Assembly (NCBI GenBank): GCA_023213395.1
Contig: CM041465.1
Span: 177,327,741 to 177,391,740 of the forward strand
Length of the DNA: 64,000 bases
Direction of reading: 5' to 3'
DNA from: Cycas panzhihuaensis
Lineage: Eukaryota; Cycadophyta
Under the pieces are notes generated by a model, which saw only the letters and a list, made by a program, of their open reading frames with translations, was not told where the DNA came from and made no database searches. Below, in pieces: positions 1-11,895 of this stretch (position 1 is the stretch's first letter; each line of letters starts with the position of its first letter). Made by a program: the position numbers and the translations under genes.

Positions 1-303
1 AAAGCTGAATATATTATTACTTTTGAGATAAACAAGGAGGTGATATGGCTTAGAAAATTATTGAATACATTAAATGCCACCCAAACAAGTTCTACTAGCT
101 TACATGTAGATAATCAATCTATAATCCAAATGGCTAAAAATCTTGTATTTCATGATCGTACCAAACATATAAGTATGAAAGTCCATAAGATTATAGAACT
201 AATTCATGATAGCATAATTCAACTGGAGTACTACCCCACAATAGATCAAGTGGCTGATATCTTCACCAAACCACTAAAGAGGGTGAAGTTTAAACAGTTT
301 TAA
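1..303 (+). pseudogene. copia RNase H, C-terminal part (family A)
   Basis: The frame open from position 40 encodes the end of a Ty1/copia RNase H. Visible landmarks are the LHVDNQS block, the FHDRTKHI block and the terminal ADIFTKPL motif, which is diagnostic for copia RNase H C-termini. The enzyme removes genomic RNA during reverse transcription. Codons upstream of 40 continue the domain, with the usual EAEY block degraded. It ends at a TAA after KQF. This is a fragment of a dead element, not a host gene. Confidence 0.85.
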
Positions 304-380
304 AAGTAACTTGTCCTTAAGGTCTCCAACTCTAACTGATTAAAGGAGATGACAATAAGACCATCATACTCTATATCATT

Positions 381-480
381 CATAAAAACCCCTTATGGGC
401 ACATAAGGATAAGAGTAAGTCTATGCTCTATCCCACTCATAAAAACCCCTTGTAGGCACGAAAGGATAAGGGTTGTATTA
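381..480 (+). repeat. 57-bp tandem duplication in the 3' untranslated segment of family-A copia
   Basis: A unit beginning CATAAAAACCCCTT and running through GGCAC and GGATAAG occurs at 381 and again at 438, a 57-bp period. The second family-A copy carries the same duplication with the same period at about 39402 and 39459. The duplication therefore predates both insertions and belongs to the family. Confidence 0.75.
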
Positions 481-772
481 TTTTAGAAAATTAGAACCTG
501 TCAAAACCTAAAAATGCATGGGAGATAACCAAATGGTATATGGAGACTTAGTAGATTTTAGCTACAAAATTTATTGTACTAATTGGCTATCTGGCTTCAT
601 TTAAAGAGTCATCTGAGCTAGGTTAATAGATTAGAAAATTTGTGGGTTTTCTTCCCTATAAGGGTTTTTTACAAAAGTGTCATAGTAGTTTGCTTTGTAA
701 GAGGCTTAAATGAAGACCTCATAAGATAGAATAAAATAGAATGAAATGACCTTCTACCATTAAAGGGGAGAT

Positions 773-1064
773 TGAAAAGGATTAATGTCACAAGGTCATT
801 ACATTAGTTGATTATTTCTAAAAAGGGTCTTAAGTGAACTTTAAATTAGATTACTTAAGTGAAATACACTTTTATGTGCATTATGTGTAATTTCATTTTA
901 CTTAACTCTAATGCTCCATCTCTCAATATAAAAGTAAAAGCTCAATGGAGGAGACTCATTCTTACCTCCCCATTTTATGAGAGTTACTCTCTTTCTCTTA
1001 AGTCTCTCTTGATCCCATGTTTGTCTTTGTATTTAGTGCATAGAGATGAAGGATGGATCCACTC
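773..1064 (+). repeat. 3' LTR of family-A copia (right end approximate)
   Basis: Starts with TG just after the purine tract and aligns, with heavy divergence, to the 306-bp LTRs at 9535-9840 and 39789-40094. Shared blocks include the AAGGTCATTA start region and an end region resembling TAGAG...GATCCACTC. A terminal CA cannot be fixed. The last bases may have been lost at the junction with the minus-strand copia. Confidence 0.6.
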
Positions 1065-1084
1065 TTTTTTACTTCCTATATAGC

Positions 1085-2330
1085 CCTCTTCTACTTCTCA
1101 ATATAAATATCATCTACTACTTCAAGATAGCATGTAGGTTCACCACTATTAAAAACTAAAGCAATAGAAATAGAAGGATTGTACCTTTAAGGCAGATGAT
1201 TGACTCATGTAAATCTTCTAATAGTTGGTAAAGGAGTGTCTATATACTCCTATGAATATGTTATAGATTCATCTTTAGAAAGCTCTTCCTACTTTTTCAT
1301 TTCTAAAGATGGTTGGGTCTTAAGCTTGACCTGTTGTTGTTCAACTTTTGTCTTCTATTCCACTTCAACTTCTACACTGTCTAATTTTAGTAAGGGAGAT
1401 TTATCAAACACAATATCTTTGTTAATAGTGATTTTATGGGTAGTAGGATCCAATAATCTATATACTTTCACACCATCTCTATCACCATAACTAACAAAGA
1501 TACATCTCTTAGATTTTAGGTCTAACTTTGAATGTTGACTTTTATTAGCCAATCGATAAGTATCACAACTAAAAATTTTCAATTTTGAATAGTCATATGG
1601 ATGTCCAGTCCATACCTCTTTAGGAATCTTATAGTCTATTGTAAGTGATGGTGACCTATTTACCAAATAACAAGTTATCTGAATAGCTTCTGCCCATAAG
1701 ACCTGCTTCACTCTTGTATTGCTCATCATACTTCTTGCTATTCCTAAGAGTGTCCTATTCATGAACTCAACTATGCCATTATACTACAGAGTATATCTAA
1801 TGCTCTTATATCTTTCAATCTGAACTTCTCTATAATATATCTCAAACTCCAAAAAGTTGAACTTGCCTCCATTGTTAGTTCTTAAGCATTTGATTGACCT
1901 GATAGTGCTCTTCTTAATTAGAGCCTTGAAGTACTTAAACACATTAAAAACTTCAAATTTCCTTTCTAATAAATAGACCTATACCTTTCTAGAGTAATCA
2001 TCTCTAAATGTGATAAAGTACAATGATCTTCCATAAGATGTTATAAGGGCTAGTCACCACACATCTAAATGTACATAATTGAGAACACCTTTACTAGTAT
2101 GACTCTCTACTTTAAATTTGAGTCTATAGTGCTTTCCAAAAATATAATGTTTATAAAAAGTTAAATTTGAAAGCTACAAGTTAGGAAGTAACTTATGGTT
2201 CATCAACATCTTAAGCCCTTTCTTACTCATATACCAAAGTCTCTGTTGTTATAATTAAGCTAGATCTTCTACAGTCTTTGATATTATAGCTGCATGGCTA
2301 ACATTTGTACTTCCCACCAAAATTTAAAAG
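1085..2330 (-). pseudogene. copia integrase with C-terminal linker
   Basis: The clearest frame (1355-1762) encodes the integrase C-terminal part: an ARSMM block, WAEA..TACYLVNRSP-like residues, then KIFSCDTY and FVSYGDRDGVKVYRLLDP, which matches copia integrase ends. Downstream, a degraded GEPT.Y..-like linker of the kind that precedes copia RT runs to about 1090. Upstream, the core (1763-2330) is broken by stops, including one shortly before the 1355-1762 frame. Integrase joins element DNA to the host genome; this copy cannot do so. Confidence 0.8.
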
Positions 2331-2332
2331 TT

Positions 2333-2700
2333 TTATTTCTTTAAGGATTTCATAATAACTAAGGTACCATTTGATACCTTTAAAACTCTTTCATGACTTA
2401 TGTACTTATAACTACCAGAATCTAGTTCACCCAAGGAAATCATATTCCTTTTTAGATCAGGTACATATCTTACTTCAGCTAATGTTCTCATTATACTATT
2501 GAACATTTTAATTCTAATGCTACTAATACCCACTATCTTATAGGAAACTTCATTTCCCATAAGCACATCACCACCATTAAGAGGTTGGTATGATGAAAAC
2601 CAACTCTTATGTGGATATATGTGGTGTGAAGCATTTGAATCTAATAATTAATCATGATAATAATGGAAAACATTACAACTGACTAAGATATTATTATTTG
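2333..2700 (-). pseudogene. copia aspartic protease
   Basis: The frame at 2333-2566 carries VLMGNEVSYKIVGI..IRIKMF and VRYVPDLKRNMISLG, a hallmark stretch of Tork-lineage copia proteases. The active-site region just upstream (about 2620-2660) reads LDSNASHH, where the family has LDSGASHH, so the catalytic glycine is replaced. The protease cleaves the gag-pol polyprotein. Confidence 0.8.
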
Positions 2701-2749
2701 TACCTTGATTTAACTCCACCTAATTAGCCTCCTTGGTAGGATCTTCTTT

Positions 2750-3490
2750 TTTCTAGAACTCTTTCTTTTTGTAGAAATCTTTCTTAAGGTGACCTATCTT
2801 ATTACAGTGCCAACATCTAAGCTTACTCTTCTTACCTTTTGACTTTCACCTCGATGTATCCCTGGAGCTTTGTCCTCTCTCAATCGTTCTACCCCTTGCT
2901 TTCATAGTTTCTGGTATGAAGGTTTTAAGACTAAACTTCCTCCTTACCTCTTATATCAGTAAAGCACTCATAATAGAATCATAGTCTAATTCATCTATAG
3001 TACTAATACTAATTAAGGTGATAATATTATCCTAAGATTCTAGTAATGAATATAATAAGATAACAACCTTATCCTCATCCTCAATCATGATATTGATACT
3101 AGCCAACTAGTAAATAAGAGTATTAAAACCTTTCTTCATCTGTAATGAGTACAACTAGCTCTTCAAGTAGATTTAATTTGTCACTGATTTAGTCATGTAT
3201 AAGCCTTCTAATTAGGTCCATAATCTTACTAATGTCTTCTCCCCTACCATGTTAAATAAAACTTCATCTACTAAGAATAATTGTATTGTATTAAGAGCTC
3301 TTTTATCTAGATCATCCCATTCGTCATTATCCATCCCTGTGGGTTTCTTTGATTTATCTCTCAGAGTTCTATACAATCCTTGTTATACCGGAACATCATA
3401 CGCTTTTAGCTTCCACAACTCGAAGTTGTTTTTGTCATTGAATTTATCCACCTTGAACTTTACATTTGTTAGTTTTTCTATTTAGTGTAT
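2750..3490 (-). pseudogene. copia gag with zinc knuckle
   Basis: The minus-strand frame begins near 3488 with residues similar to KLTNVKFKVDKFNDKNNFELW, with a gag WD..K region after it. It runs with stops to a basic segment and a knuckle CWHCNKIGHLKKDF at about 2770-2830. The last cysteine of the CCHC pattern appears replaced by phenylalanine. The initiating Met codon has become ATA. Gag packages element RNA into particles. Confidence 0.75.
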
Positions 3491-3536
3491 AAAAAACCAA
3501 CACCAAAACCTTCACAAACTCACTACAAAAATAAAA

Positions 3537-3553
3537 GTGGCTCTGATACGACT
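3537..3553 (-). other. primer-binding site (initiator Met-tRNA type) of Tork-like copia
   Basis: On the minus strand the bases just inside the LTR read AGTCGTATCAGAGCCAC. This resembles the TGGTATCAGAGC sequence complementary to the 3' end of initiator Met-tRNA used by most plant copia elements. It fixes the inner edge of the LTR at 3554. Confidence 0.75.
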
Positions 3554-3891
3554 TGTTGAGAAAACTAGGTCCTAATAACCAAAAACTGCTACCAAAATCT
3601 AAACTATTTTATAACTAGTTATAGGAATTAAAACTGAAATTTAACATGCAAATTCTTAAACCAAAGATAATACAAGAAATAAATCAGAAAGCTAAAGCAT
3701 CACATATACACCAGATATAATGTGGTAAAATCCTAACAATATGCTAAGGAAACATCCACATAAGAAATGTATCGATCTTTATTATCCAAGAATGGAGAAA
3801 TATATATAATCTGTAGCATAATGCTCACAGTAGCAACAACTAGCCACCTCTTCTTAATATAGTACATCTAATATATTGAATACCATCAACA
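3554..3891 (-). repeat. 5' LTR of Tork-like copia
   Basis: Bounded by TGTTGA and TCAACA, a perfect 6-bp terminal inverted repeat, with the primer site directly inside. A TATA-like stretch lies at about 3810-3820. The five bases beyond the end (TAATG, 3892-3896) would be the target duplication, but the partner LTR lies outside the window. Length 338 bp. Confidence 0.7.
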
Positions 3892-3896
3892 TAATG

Positions 3897-5870
3897 AAAA
3901 AACACCCTAAATCAGGCTATATAAGAGAGTCATATAAGGTACAAATCTTAACCATCAAATCAGGGGTATTTTGAATGAACGATCCAAATTTTTTTTACAA
4001 TTTAGTATGTTTTATAGCACTAACTTTTTGGGTGAGGGGCTACTGCCATCAAACCTGCTCTTTAGGAGGGGGGTTCCAGCTCCCCTCGCATCCCCCAACT
4101 AAGGGGGGCTCCCACCCTTATTAGATCCCCTTGCAAAAGTTTAGGGGACGACACTGCACTGCTCATCTATCAAATTTTTTTCCTTTAAAATATTATTATC
4201 ACATTATCTAACAGCAACTAATGAGGGTGAGGCAATGAGGCATAATGATGGTATACATCTTAACATACCATCTTTTTCCTTTTAAGTATAATAATTGATA
4301 TATATTTAATTTTCTATTTTAATTAGTTTAGATTTCATATCATATCACGATGATTGTAGGGACTTCATACAAAAGTTCACCCAATAGATCATTGACAGAC
4401 TATTTACCATGGTTTATATGGAGGGGAAACCTCCTTTAGTAGGTAGTGGCAAGGTAGTAATCACATGACCATGCACAATTGTATTTGCTCCCTTAGTCAG
4501 GGTATCAAAGGAAAGAGGTAAGTTATAAGTTCATATCAGGGAGTTAAAGGGTGGCCAGAGGGAAGAAGGGGTATTGGTAGTCATGCCCCCACTATAAGTA
4601 GTTCATAGAGTAAAGACATAAATTATTGTATTGTAACTTAGTTAATGAAGGTGAGGTGAGAGAGGGGCTTGCTATAAATGAGGTATAATCACTTGGTTAA
4701 CAAATTTACTAAGAGGTCTTTATAGATTCATACTCAGACACAAATGACCACTCCACAGTAGAGACACGAGGATGAGGAGAGCTATGCGAGGCTATCACAT
4801 CATCTTAAGACTGCCTTAGCAAAGAGCTTAGAGACATCCTAGGGAGGGACCATGGGAGGAGGGGAGATAAACAATAATAGTATGATGTACTATAGGGGTT
4901 TATGAGAGGTAAGTTAGGCCTACAAGGATTAGGGAGGGTGTATTATGTAGCCCATTAGGTGATTGTACACCCTTGTAAGGATACCAACTCTCTTGACATA
5001 CTTATTATACACACATCTACTTTTTATGATGATATAGAGATACATGGTAGTTATCTTGAGATCCCAATACTTGGTTCTTATTCTTATTTATTATTGTGGA
5101 TGCATACTGATCACATCTGGTTGCTTGGGATAGGGTTTTAATTGCTTTTATGCACTTTGTGGATTATGCATCATGGATGACATTATAACACACACACAAC
5201 ACATAAAAACACAATCAATAAAATCAATAAGGTGCATGGAACTCATGATATGTGATTAAGAAGCACTAGTTTATACTCTTAAAGGAGTCCAATGCACCCT
5301 CAGGCATTATCCATAAGGGAAAGATGGCTCATAGTAGAGCAAACGATGCCATGATAGGCAAGGGATAAAATCACATCACACAGACATATGTATATGAAAG
5401 ATTAAATATAGTTTATACTCTTTTCAAAGTGAATTGGCAGTTTTAGCTACTACCATAGTATAAGGCCCCCGATTAGATACCAAAAGAGAAGGACCCTATA
5501 GGCACGGGGATAAAGGTAACAAATAATAATAATTTATGCTCATTTTAGAGCAAAATGAAAGAGAAACAAAAATAAACAAAGTCTATATAGATAATGAAAG
5601 AAAGCTGAGGATTTTTTTATGATTTATTTTATTTTATTTTATTGTGAACTTTATGATTTTCTATCTTTTTTAATACTATTTACAAGTGACAGTTTATACT
5701 TATGATGGAGTATAACTTAGTTTATGCTTATGGAGGGCCATGGTACCTCCATAGGATGAATCTCTACTTATGGAAAAGGATTGAATGACTCGATAGGTTG
5801 AGCACAAAATGTGCCCCCAATGGGGACAACACGTAACATAAAATGAAGGTAATTTAGGTTCATTTCAAAG
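3897..5870 (-). other. Post-integrase region of the outer Tat-like element (no intact gene)
   Basis: This corresponds to the 18.4-21.5 kb region of the inner element. Similarity is visible around 4380-4480, where GGAGGGGAAACCTCC and GGCAAGG align with 20200-20260 of the inner element, that is, the C-terminal part of its antisense frame. A homologue of the plant-mobile-domain core (inner 18.96-19.5 kb) is not recognisable. 5160-5860 is AT-rich with short CA runs and no coding signal. A G/C-homopolymer patch occurs at 4060-4120. Confidence 0.5.
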
Positions 5871-5879
5871 TCAGAATAC

Positions 5880-7000
5880 CCCTAATGAGAGTAAGATCAA
5901 TTATAGAATTTTTTAAGGAATTGTCCATTGTCAGCTTCCTCAAACTCAAGGCCCTCTAGTGTCACAATGTGATAGGCATTGTTAGTTATGTTTTGTAGGA
6001 TGAAAAATGGTCTGACCTACTTGGGATCAAATTTCTAAAGACACTTATGCAAATACTCAAGGTTAAGGACTTCGTCCCTAAGGGAAAATTAGGTCAGTTA
6101 CAAATGTTTATTATGGGCTTTTTGGGCCTTATATTTTAATGCCAAGTTTACTTAATATGCAATGAGACACTTCTCATCTAATACCTCAAGGTTAAGGAGA
6201 CAAGCCTGACAATGCCATTCCTCATTAGCGAAACCTTTTAATAACACCCTCAGAGACAAAATTTCCACCTCAAGTGGTGAGATGACCTTTGATCCATAAA
6301 CCATAGAGAATAGGGTCATGCTTATGGCTATCTAAATGAATGTATAATAAGGCCATATAGTAGGGTAGATCTACAAGTGCTAGTCTTATTAAGACTTAGT
6401 GATGATTTTCTTTAAGATATTGATCAAAGTATTATTGAAGGCTTTGATCAAGTTGTTTGCCTAAGGGTAATAAGGCAACATTATTTTATGGGAGACATGA
6501 AATTTTTAATATAGCTTATCCACTTCCTTGTTACAAAACAGAGTCATATTATCCATAATTAGGACACCATGAACCCTAAAGTGGCAGATGATATGTTGAA
6601 AAATGAATGTAGCAGCCATCTTGCTTGTGGTCAATGAGAGGGAGATTGCTTTTGCCCACATGGCAAAATATTCTATGGCCATCAAAATAAATTTATGTTA
6701 AGTAGAGGACAAGGGTGTAATAGCCTTGATCAGGTCTAGGCCCCATTAAGATTCTTTTGGTTATTGAATAGTCACAAAATAGCCTCCACATATACTATTG
6801 TGGTACTTATAGAGAACTTGACTGGTTTTACTAGGTTGATACATTTGAGAAGGATCCCCTCAAATAATCGCTTATAAAGTACATCTTGAACAAAGTAATA
6901 CTATTAGGCAATAGCCCTTATATACTATCTAACTTTGTCATTGGCATATTTAGGGTAAGTCTGGTGAATGATATAGTAGACAATGTCACCATACCATCTA
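5880..7000 (-). pseudogene. gypsy integrase of outer Tat-like element
   Basis: The minus-strand translation, with several stops, shows the core catalytic region: an AIEYFAMWAKAISL block (the family usually has D where E stands), VLIMDNMTLF with the second Asp kept, and a degraded PYYP.AN...AFN segment where the Glu motif belongs. It ends in EGLEFEEADNGQFLKKFYN near 5890, which aligns with the inner element's integrase end. The N-terminal zinc-finger part (about 6850-7000) is poorly preserved. Confidence 0.75.
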
Positions 7001-7149
7001 TCATCAATAGGCCCTTGGTTCTTAGTTTTCTATAGATGAAGATAATCTTGTTAGCTAAAGAATCATTAATTACAATATTAGAATGATTTAGGAGGGATGT
7101 ATGAGTGAGTTGGTCAACAATGACAATCCCTATTTTAGACTTTCAATTG

Positions 7150-8350
7150 GCAATCCTAAGATTGTATTCTTGTAAAGGACAACCCATTTCCCAATTTAAT
7201 TTATTAGGTTTAACTTTATCATGAGAAATTGAAGAGGGTTAGACTATACTATGATGTTTATGATCTTGCCTAAGAGATAATATCTCAATTTCTTAATGGT
7301 AAATACTAAAGTTAAGCATTCTTTCTTAGCAAGGGTATGATTGGTCTCGCCAGCCACTGATGTCTAATTAATAAAGTAAATAAGTTGTTTAGTTACAGTA
7401 TCATCATCTTAGTCTAGCATGGTAGTCATGGATTCATTTATTAAGGATGTATATAGGATAAAGGGTTGAGTAAACATGGGGAGGGCCAAGGTAGGGGTTA
7501 AAATGAGAGCCTATTTTAGCTCTTGGATGGTAACCTAGGCTGTTAAGGTCCAAATGAAAGGAACCTCCTTCTTGAAGAGATTTATAAGGGGTTCAACACT
7601 TATGTAAAAGTTTGCAAAGAACTACCTTAAGAAACCTAATTGGCCCAAAAAAGATTTTATCTATTTTTATGTTTTGGGTAGGGGCATCTCTAAAATTACT
7701 TTAACCTTGTTAAGATCAATTTGGATCCCTTCTTATAACATAAGAAAACCTAATAGTTTGCTACTTGTAATGATAAAAATACATTTATTCAAATTAAGAT
7801 TGACATAGAAGTTTCTACACCTTAGAAAAAAATTTCTTAAGTCGACAAGGTTATTGCTCATCTTGTGTGAGAGGCCTAACAAGTTGTCCATTAATACCTC
7901 AAGAATTTTGTTGATAAGGTCATGGAAAATGAAATGCATGGCTTTCTGGTATGTTGCAATAGCATTTTTCAGGCCAAAGTTCATTGTTATGTATGCAAAA
8001 GTTTCCCAATGGGTGGTAAAAGCCATGTTATTATGGTCTTTGGCTAACATTTGGATTTGGTTATAACTCGAGAAGCCATTCATCAAAGACATGACCTTGA
8101 AGCCTATTATCTTATTGATAATTTAATCGATGAATGGAAGCAGAAAGTTATCTTTGAGGTATGCATTATTTATATTATTAAAGTCGATACAAATATGTAT
8201 GGCCTCATTTTTCTGTGCTACTAGTACAATGTTAGATACCTATTTAGGGTAGCCAATTGATGTGATGAGCCTAGCATTATGTAACTTTTCTACCTCTATC
8301 TTTATAGTTATTAATAATTTTAAGTGGATTGGTCATTGCTTTTGTCAAAC
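7150..8350 (-). pseudogene. gypsy reverse transcriptase and RNase H of outer Tat-like element
   Basis: RT starts near 8320 with IHICIDFNNINNAYLKDNF. The longest open stretch (7733-8092) covers the palm with GFSSYNQIQM, FGLKNAIATYQKAM and the catalytic box as LMDNLLG. The second Asp of the usual YxDD is Asn, so the enzyme is dead. A thumb segment with FLGQLGFLR follows, then an RNase H region (about 7250-7480) with LAKKECLTLVF and LRYYLLG. This copy shows what the inner Tat-like element has lost. Confidence 0.8.
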
Positions 8351-8359
8351 AGGCTTGGC

Positions 8360-9529
8360 TTTAGGATTCATGATAAGGTTACAAGTAATGACCTTGGGGC
8401 TTATACCTTTCATATCAATGTAGTCCCATATGAATATATCTTGGAATTCCCAAAATATATTAGTATACTATTAGACCTCCTTAAGGAAATATTCTGCTCT
8501 AATTTTAATAGTGTTACCTATGACAAGGTTGATATCCAGTTTCCCCTAATAAGAGAATGTTCTCCTCCTCAAAATGAGGAAGGGCCTAATTAATAGGCTT
8601 GTTGGGAGGAGACTAAATATTTTCTAGATCTACGAGGGGGTAGCCAATGGCCAAACACTTCTAAAACCCTAATTTATAGTGGTTTGGAGGGAGATTGGGA
8701 TATGTACCAGCTAGGTGCTCTACCGGGGCTTCATCATTTTAAAAATAGTCTACTCCATGGATAATTTTAAGCATAGGGAGGTGACTAATTATTAATCAAG
8801 AGGATTCATATATTTATCAACTTCCTAGTTGATACAATGAGGGGATTCTTTAGACAAATTTGAATAAAAATATAGGATATGGCCATATGGGAATCATTTA
8901 AGGTAAGAAGTAAGAGGAGAGATGTTTGGTCATGCTCTAGCTTAGAGTCAAAAATAGGAGGGTCATTAGGCTCATAATAAAGGCCAACTAGGAGTGGCTT
9001 ACAAATGATGGACTCATCATAGTGAAAGAGGGACATAGACTCACCCTCTAAATCATGGATAGGAGGGACTTCGTCAAGGTCAAGCTTTATGACAATAAGG
9101 TCTAGAAAATCCCATATGCACTGAACCGTGTTAATAGATTGCGGTGGGAGGGATGAATATTTATTAGCACTAGATGAGGGCCTATACTTAGGAGGGAAAT
9201 AGATGGGGGTCTCAAAGACCTTATCTAAATAGGCAATGAACTAAGGGACATCCCCTTAAAAGGTTACTTAAATAAGAGGAAGAAGGATAGGCCAAACCAT
9301 GTTGTATGGCTTAGGAGCTTCCTGGGGATGATCAGGATGGGGGTTATGGACAAGTTGATTTAAATGGTAGGTGAGCTAAGCTTGCTAAAAGGGGGATATC
9401 CTATAGGATGGATATAATAAGGGCTGAGTTCATGGGTTCTTAATAGGATTTTATTGAGGTTGAGACAAGTGGGGGCTCCCAGATAGGGAACAAAAGAAGG
9501 GTGACCAAAAGGAGGGAGAATATCCTCAT
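8360..9529 (-). other. Protease-RT linker of outer Tat-like element
   Basis: A pol linker between protease and RT, in the same place as 23.1-24.1 kb of the inner element. A short frame at 8806-9036 is probably part of it, but no catalytic motif is visible. The copia insertion begins five bases after its left end (target copy GGGAT at 9530-9534). Confidence 0.45.
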
Positions 9530-9534
9530 GGGAT
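9530..9534. repeat. Target-site duplication, left copy (family-A copia)
   Basis: GGGAT directly precedes the 5' LTR. The right copy at 40095-40099 is AGGAT, a single transition. The pair shows the copia was inserted into the outer Tat-like element here. Confidence 0.75.
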
Positions 9535-9840
9535 TGATAGATGTTAATACATCAAGATCATTAGATTAATTATGTGAAGCTGACTTTAGGTTAGCTAATT
9601 CACATAGATAAATATAATTTCATTTACATTTAAGTGTAATTTTAGGATCATGACATTAGGCGAGAAACTCCTTTAGAAACCCTAATACACATCCTCTGTT
9701 ACATAAGGTTGAATGTGAAAAGGAGAGTAATAATTATCATCTCTCATTTTTGCTCTTAATCCTATTCTCTTAATTTTTCTCTTATTATGTGCCATTGCTT
9801 TAGTGTAGTGGAATGTGGCCACTAGATCCTTCACCTAACA
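9535..9840 (+). repeat. 5' LTR of family-A copia
   Basis: Runs from TGATAGATG to CACCTAACA, aligning end to end with 39789-40094 (TGATGGATG to CACCCAACA). It is preceded by the target copy GGGAT and followed at once by the primer site. Confidence 0.9.
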
Positions 9841-9855
9841 ACTAGTATCAGAGTC
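9841..9855 (+). other. Primer-binding site (initiator Met-tRNA type) of family-A copia
   Basis: ACTAGTATCAGAGTC follows the LTR directly. It resembles TGGTATCAGAGC with two changes, as expected for a copia primed by initiator Met-tRNA. Confidence 0.8.
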
Positions 9856-11895
9856 ATTATTGGTCACATTTCCCCACTAAGCTTGCACGAAACTATTAAT
9901 ATCTCTCACTCACAATTCATATGAGGTTGAGAGTTTATTTGAGAATTATTTTTTGTATTAGAGAGCTCAAAATTATATTATTTTATATCTTACCACTTTC
10001 TCTATGTGTGTAAAATTTAAAAGGTGAAAAAAATAGATTTTTAAAGCCATTTAGTTACTAGAATAGCCCTAGAAGCATTGAAGGCCTAAAATTTTATTAA
10101 AAAATTGACTATCTCAGATTCTAATACAATTTGATGTGTAGGGTCACCTTTTTAAGAGGATCAATTTTGTCTTCTAGAGTAGCTTTAGATTCAACCCATA
10201 ACAACTAGTTTTAGTTGAAACAAAAGGCTAAAATTTATATATGAGTGACTTAGGGCATTTTCTCAATGAAATCCTTTAAATATTAGCAAAAAATCTGAAA
10301 GTTTTTTAGAGGAATTAAATAGATTTATATCTTTGGAGAATTTTAAGATAAATTTTATCAAATTTCATCCATCAGTTAATGGGATCTTTGCAATTTTTTT
10401 ACGAATGCTAAATTTGCCTCTTCAACCCAACAAAAAATATTACAAGGGTATTTTGGGTAGTTTTTTGGTTATTTTTAGAGATGATGCAAAAGGAAATGTT
10501 GATGTATGTATTAAGATGAAGTTTTTTATATATTAAAGTTTGGACTCTGAGATAGTGAATCTGACAAGATTCTACTTTTACATTTTTTTAGGGTAAAATT
10601 TTTTTATGGATTTTTAGAAATCTGACTTCACTATCTTATAAAAAATGGTATTATAAACACATTTTTCTTCTTTAATAAATTTAAATTCCATCATTTAGGC
10701 TTCCATATTTGTAATTTTTAGAAAATTTTACCTATTTATTATTATTTATAAATTTTGTGAGAAAAAAAAATTACAAAATAAGGCAAAATAACATGTATCT
10801 AGATTTATAAAAGTTAGCATTTTAGTGGCAAGTTGATTTGCTTTTAAGCCCTTTGTGGCTTTTGTATTAAAATTTCTAAAAATATATTTAGAAATATTGT
10901 ACTAAAGCAAGGGAAACCTTAGATCAAAAGCAACATCTAGTTCCCCTACTAAATCTAGTATGCTCTTTCTATTTCTACACATAACATAAAATAAAACATA
11001 AAGCAATAACAATAACAAATCAAGCATGAAAGGCAAGCAAGTACATTTAGCATCTTTCTAGTTCAGTTTTTAGTTATTTAGAAATAACTTATATTATTTC
11101 TTAAGAGGAATTTCATCCATGACTTATACCTTCAGTTCTTGACTTATGCGCATACTCACTTTGGTTGAAATAGATCATGGTTGGCCGAAGTCTAGGCCCT
11201 AAGAAAGGTATAAATTTTATACTACGTCTGGTCTTAACTGGAATAGTGGTGAAGGGACAAGTTAGCCATGCCTACAGCTTCTAATTAGGGATAATCCTAA
11301 TAACTACTTAGGAAAACTGAAAACTTTAATCAAGATTAAAATATACTTGGTCCAATATCCATCATAACCATAGGATACACACATATTATTTGACTCTTTG
11401 GAGAAGGTATATAGCTGCTCACTAATGAACTAAGTCAGGACTGGAAGTACCTGGACTCCATTGTGACTTGGATTTTATTATCAAGCACAGGTGCAAGTAT
11501 CACAGGTGAAGGCCCTAATATGTATACTAGAAGCCCCCTTAGGCATTGCCATCTCAACTACTGTGGACTTGAGATAGAGGTTTAGGTTTGATCATACATC
11601 CTACATTAGACTTGGTTTTTTAGTTGTGTGCACCCACATGTCAGCTTCTACATGGGCATAATCTTGATTTTATAATCATATGACACATCATTTATCCTTT
11701 TGATCCTTATATTACCATTTGCACATCATAAAACCTTATTGCATGAGGAGTATTTGCCATAAGTGTTAGTGGCCCATTATCATTACTTGTAACTTAATCA
11801 TATTTCTCCCTACTACACTAGTTGTATTAGCCACACATGTTAGTGGCATTTTTATTTACTATTTCTTCACTCTCTTTTATTTCATCATCTTTACC
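9856..11895 (+). other. Long untranslated leader of family-A copia
   Basis: About 2 kb between primer site and gag with no recognisable protein. A 67-codon frame at 10333-10536 has no family resemblance. The sequence is AT-rich. Nothing else is supported here. Confidence 0.5.

Larger units (their letters stand above)
1..1064 (+). mobile_element. 3' end of a Ty1/copia retrotransposon, family A (partial, continues left of window)
   Basis: The window opens inside the RNase H end of a copia pol. A non-coding 3' segment, a purine-rich tract (AAAGGGGAGAT, 762-772) and a 3' LTR starting TG at 773 follow. The RNase H and the 3' segment match the copia element at 38.6-40.1 kb, so both belong to one family (called A here). 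The right end is approximate: similarity to the family-A LTR fades near 1060, where minus-strand copia sequence of another family begins. The 5' part lies outside the window. Confidence 0.8.
1066..3891 (-). mobile_element. Tork-like Ty1/copia element, 5' half (LTR, PBS, gag, protease, integrase)
   Basis: Read on the minus strand the order is LTR (3891-3554), Met-tRNA type primer site, gag with a zinc knuckle, protease, integrase. That is the 5' half of a copia element. The reading stops near 1085, at the linker between integrase and RT, exactly where the family-A LTR ends. The simplest view is that family-A copia inserted here and that the RT and RNase H lie left of the window. The element carries many stops and is dead. 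Confidence 0.8.

Noticed and set aside
9841-9855. Met-tRNA-like sequence as a tRNA gene
   Set aside because: Only the 3'-end complement of about 12 bases is present, directly after an LTR, so it is a primer-binding site.
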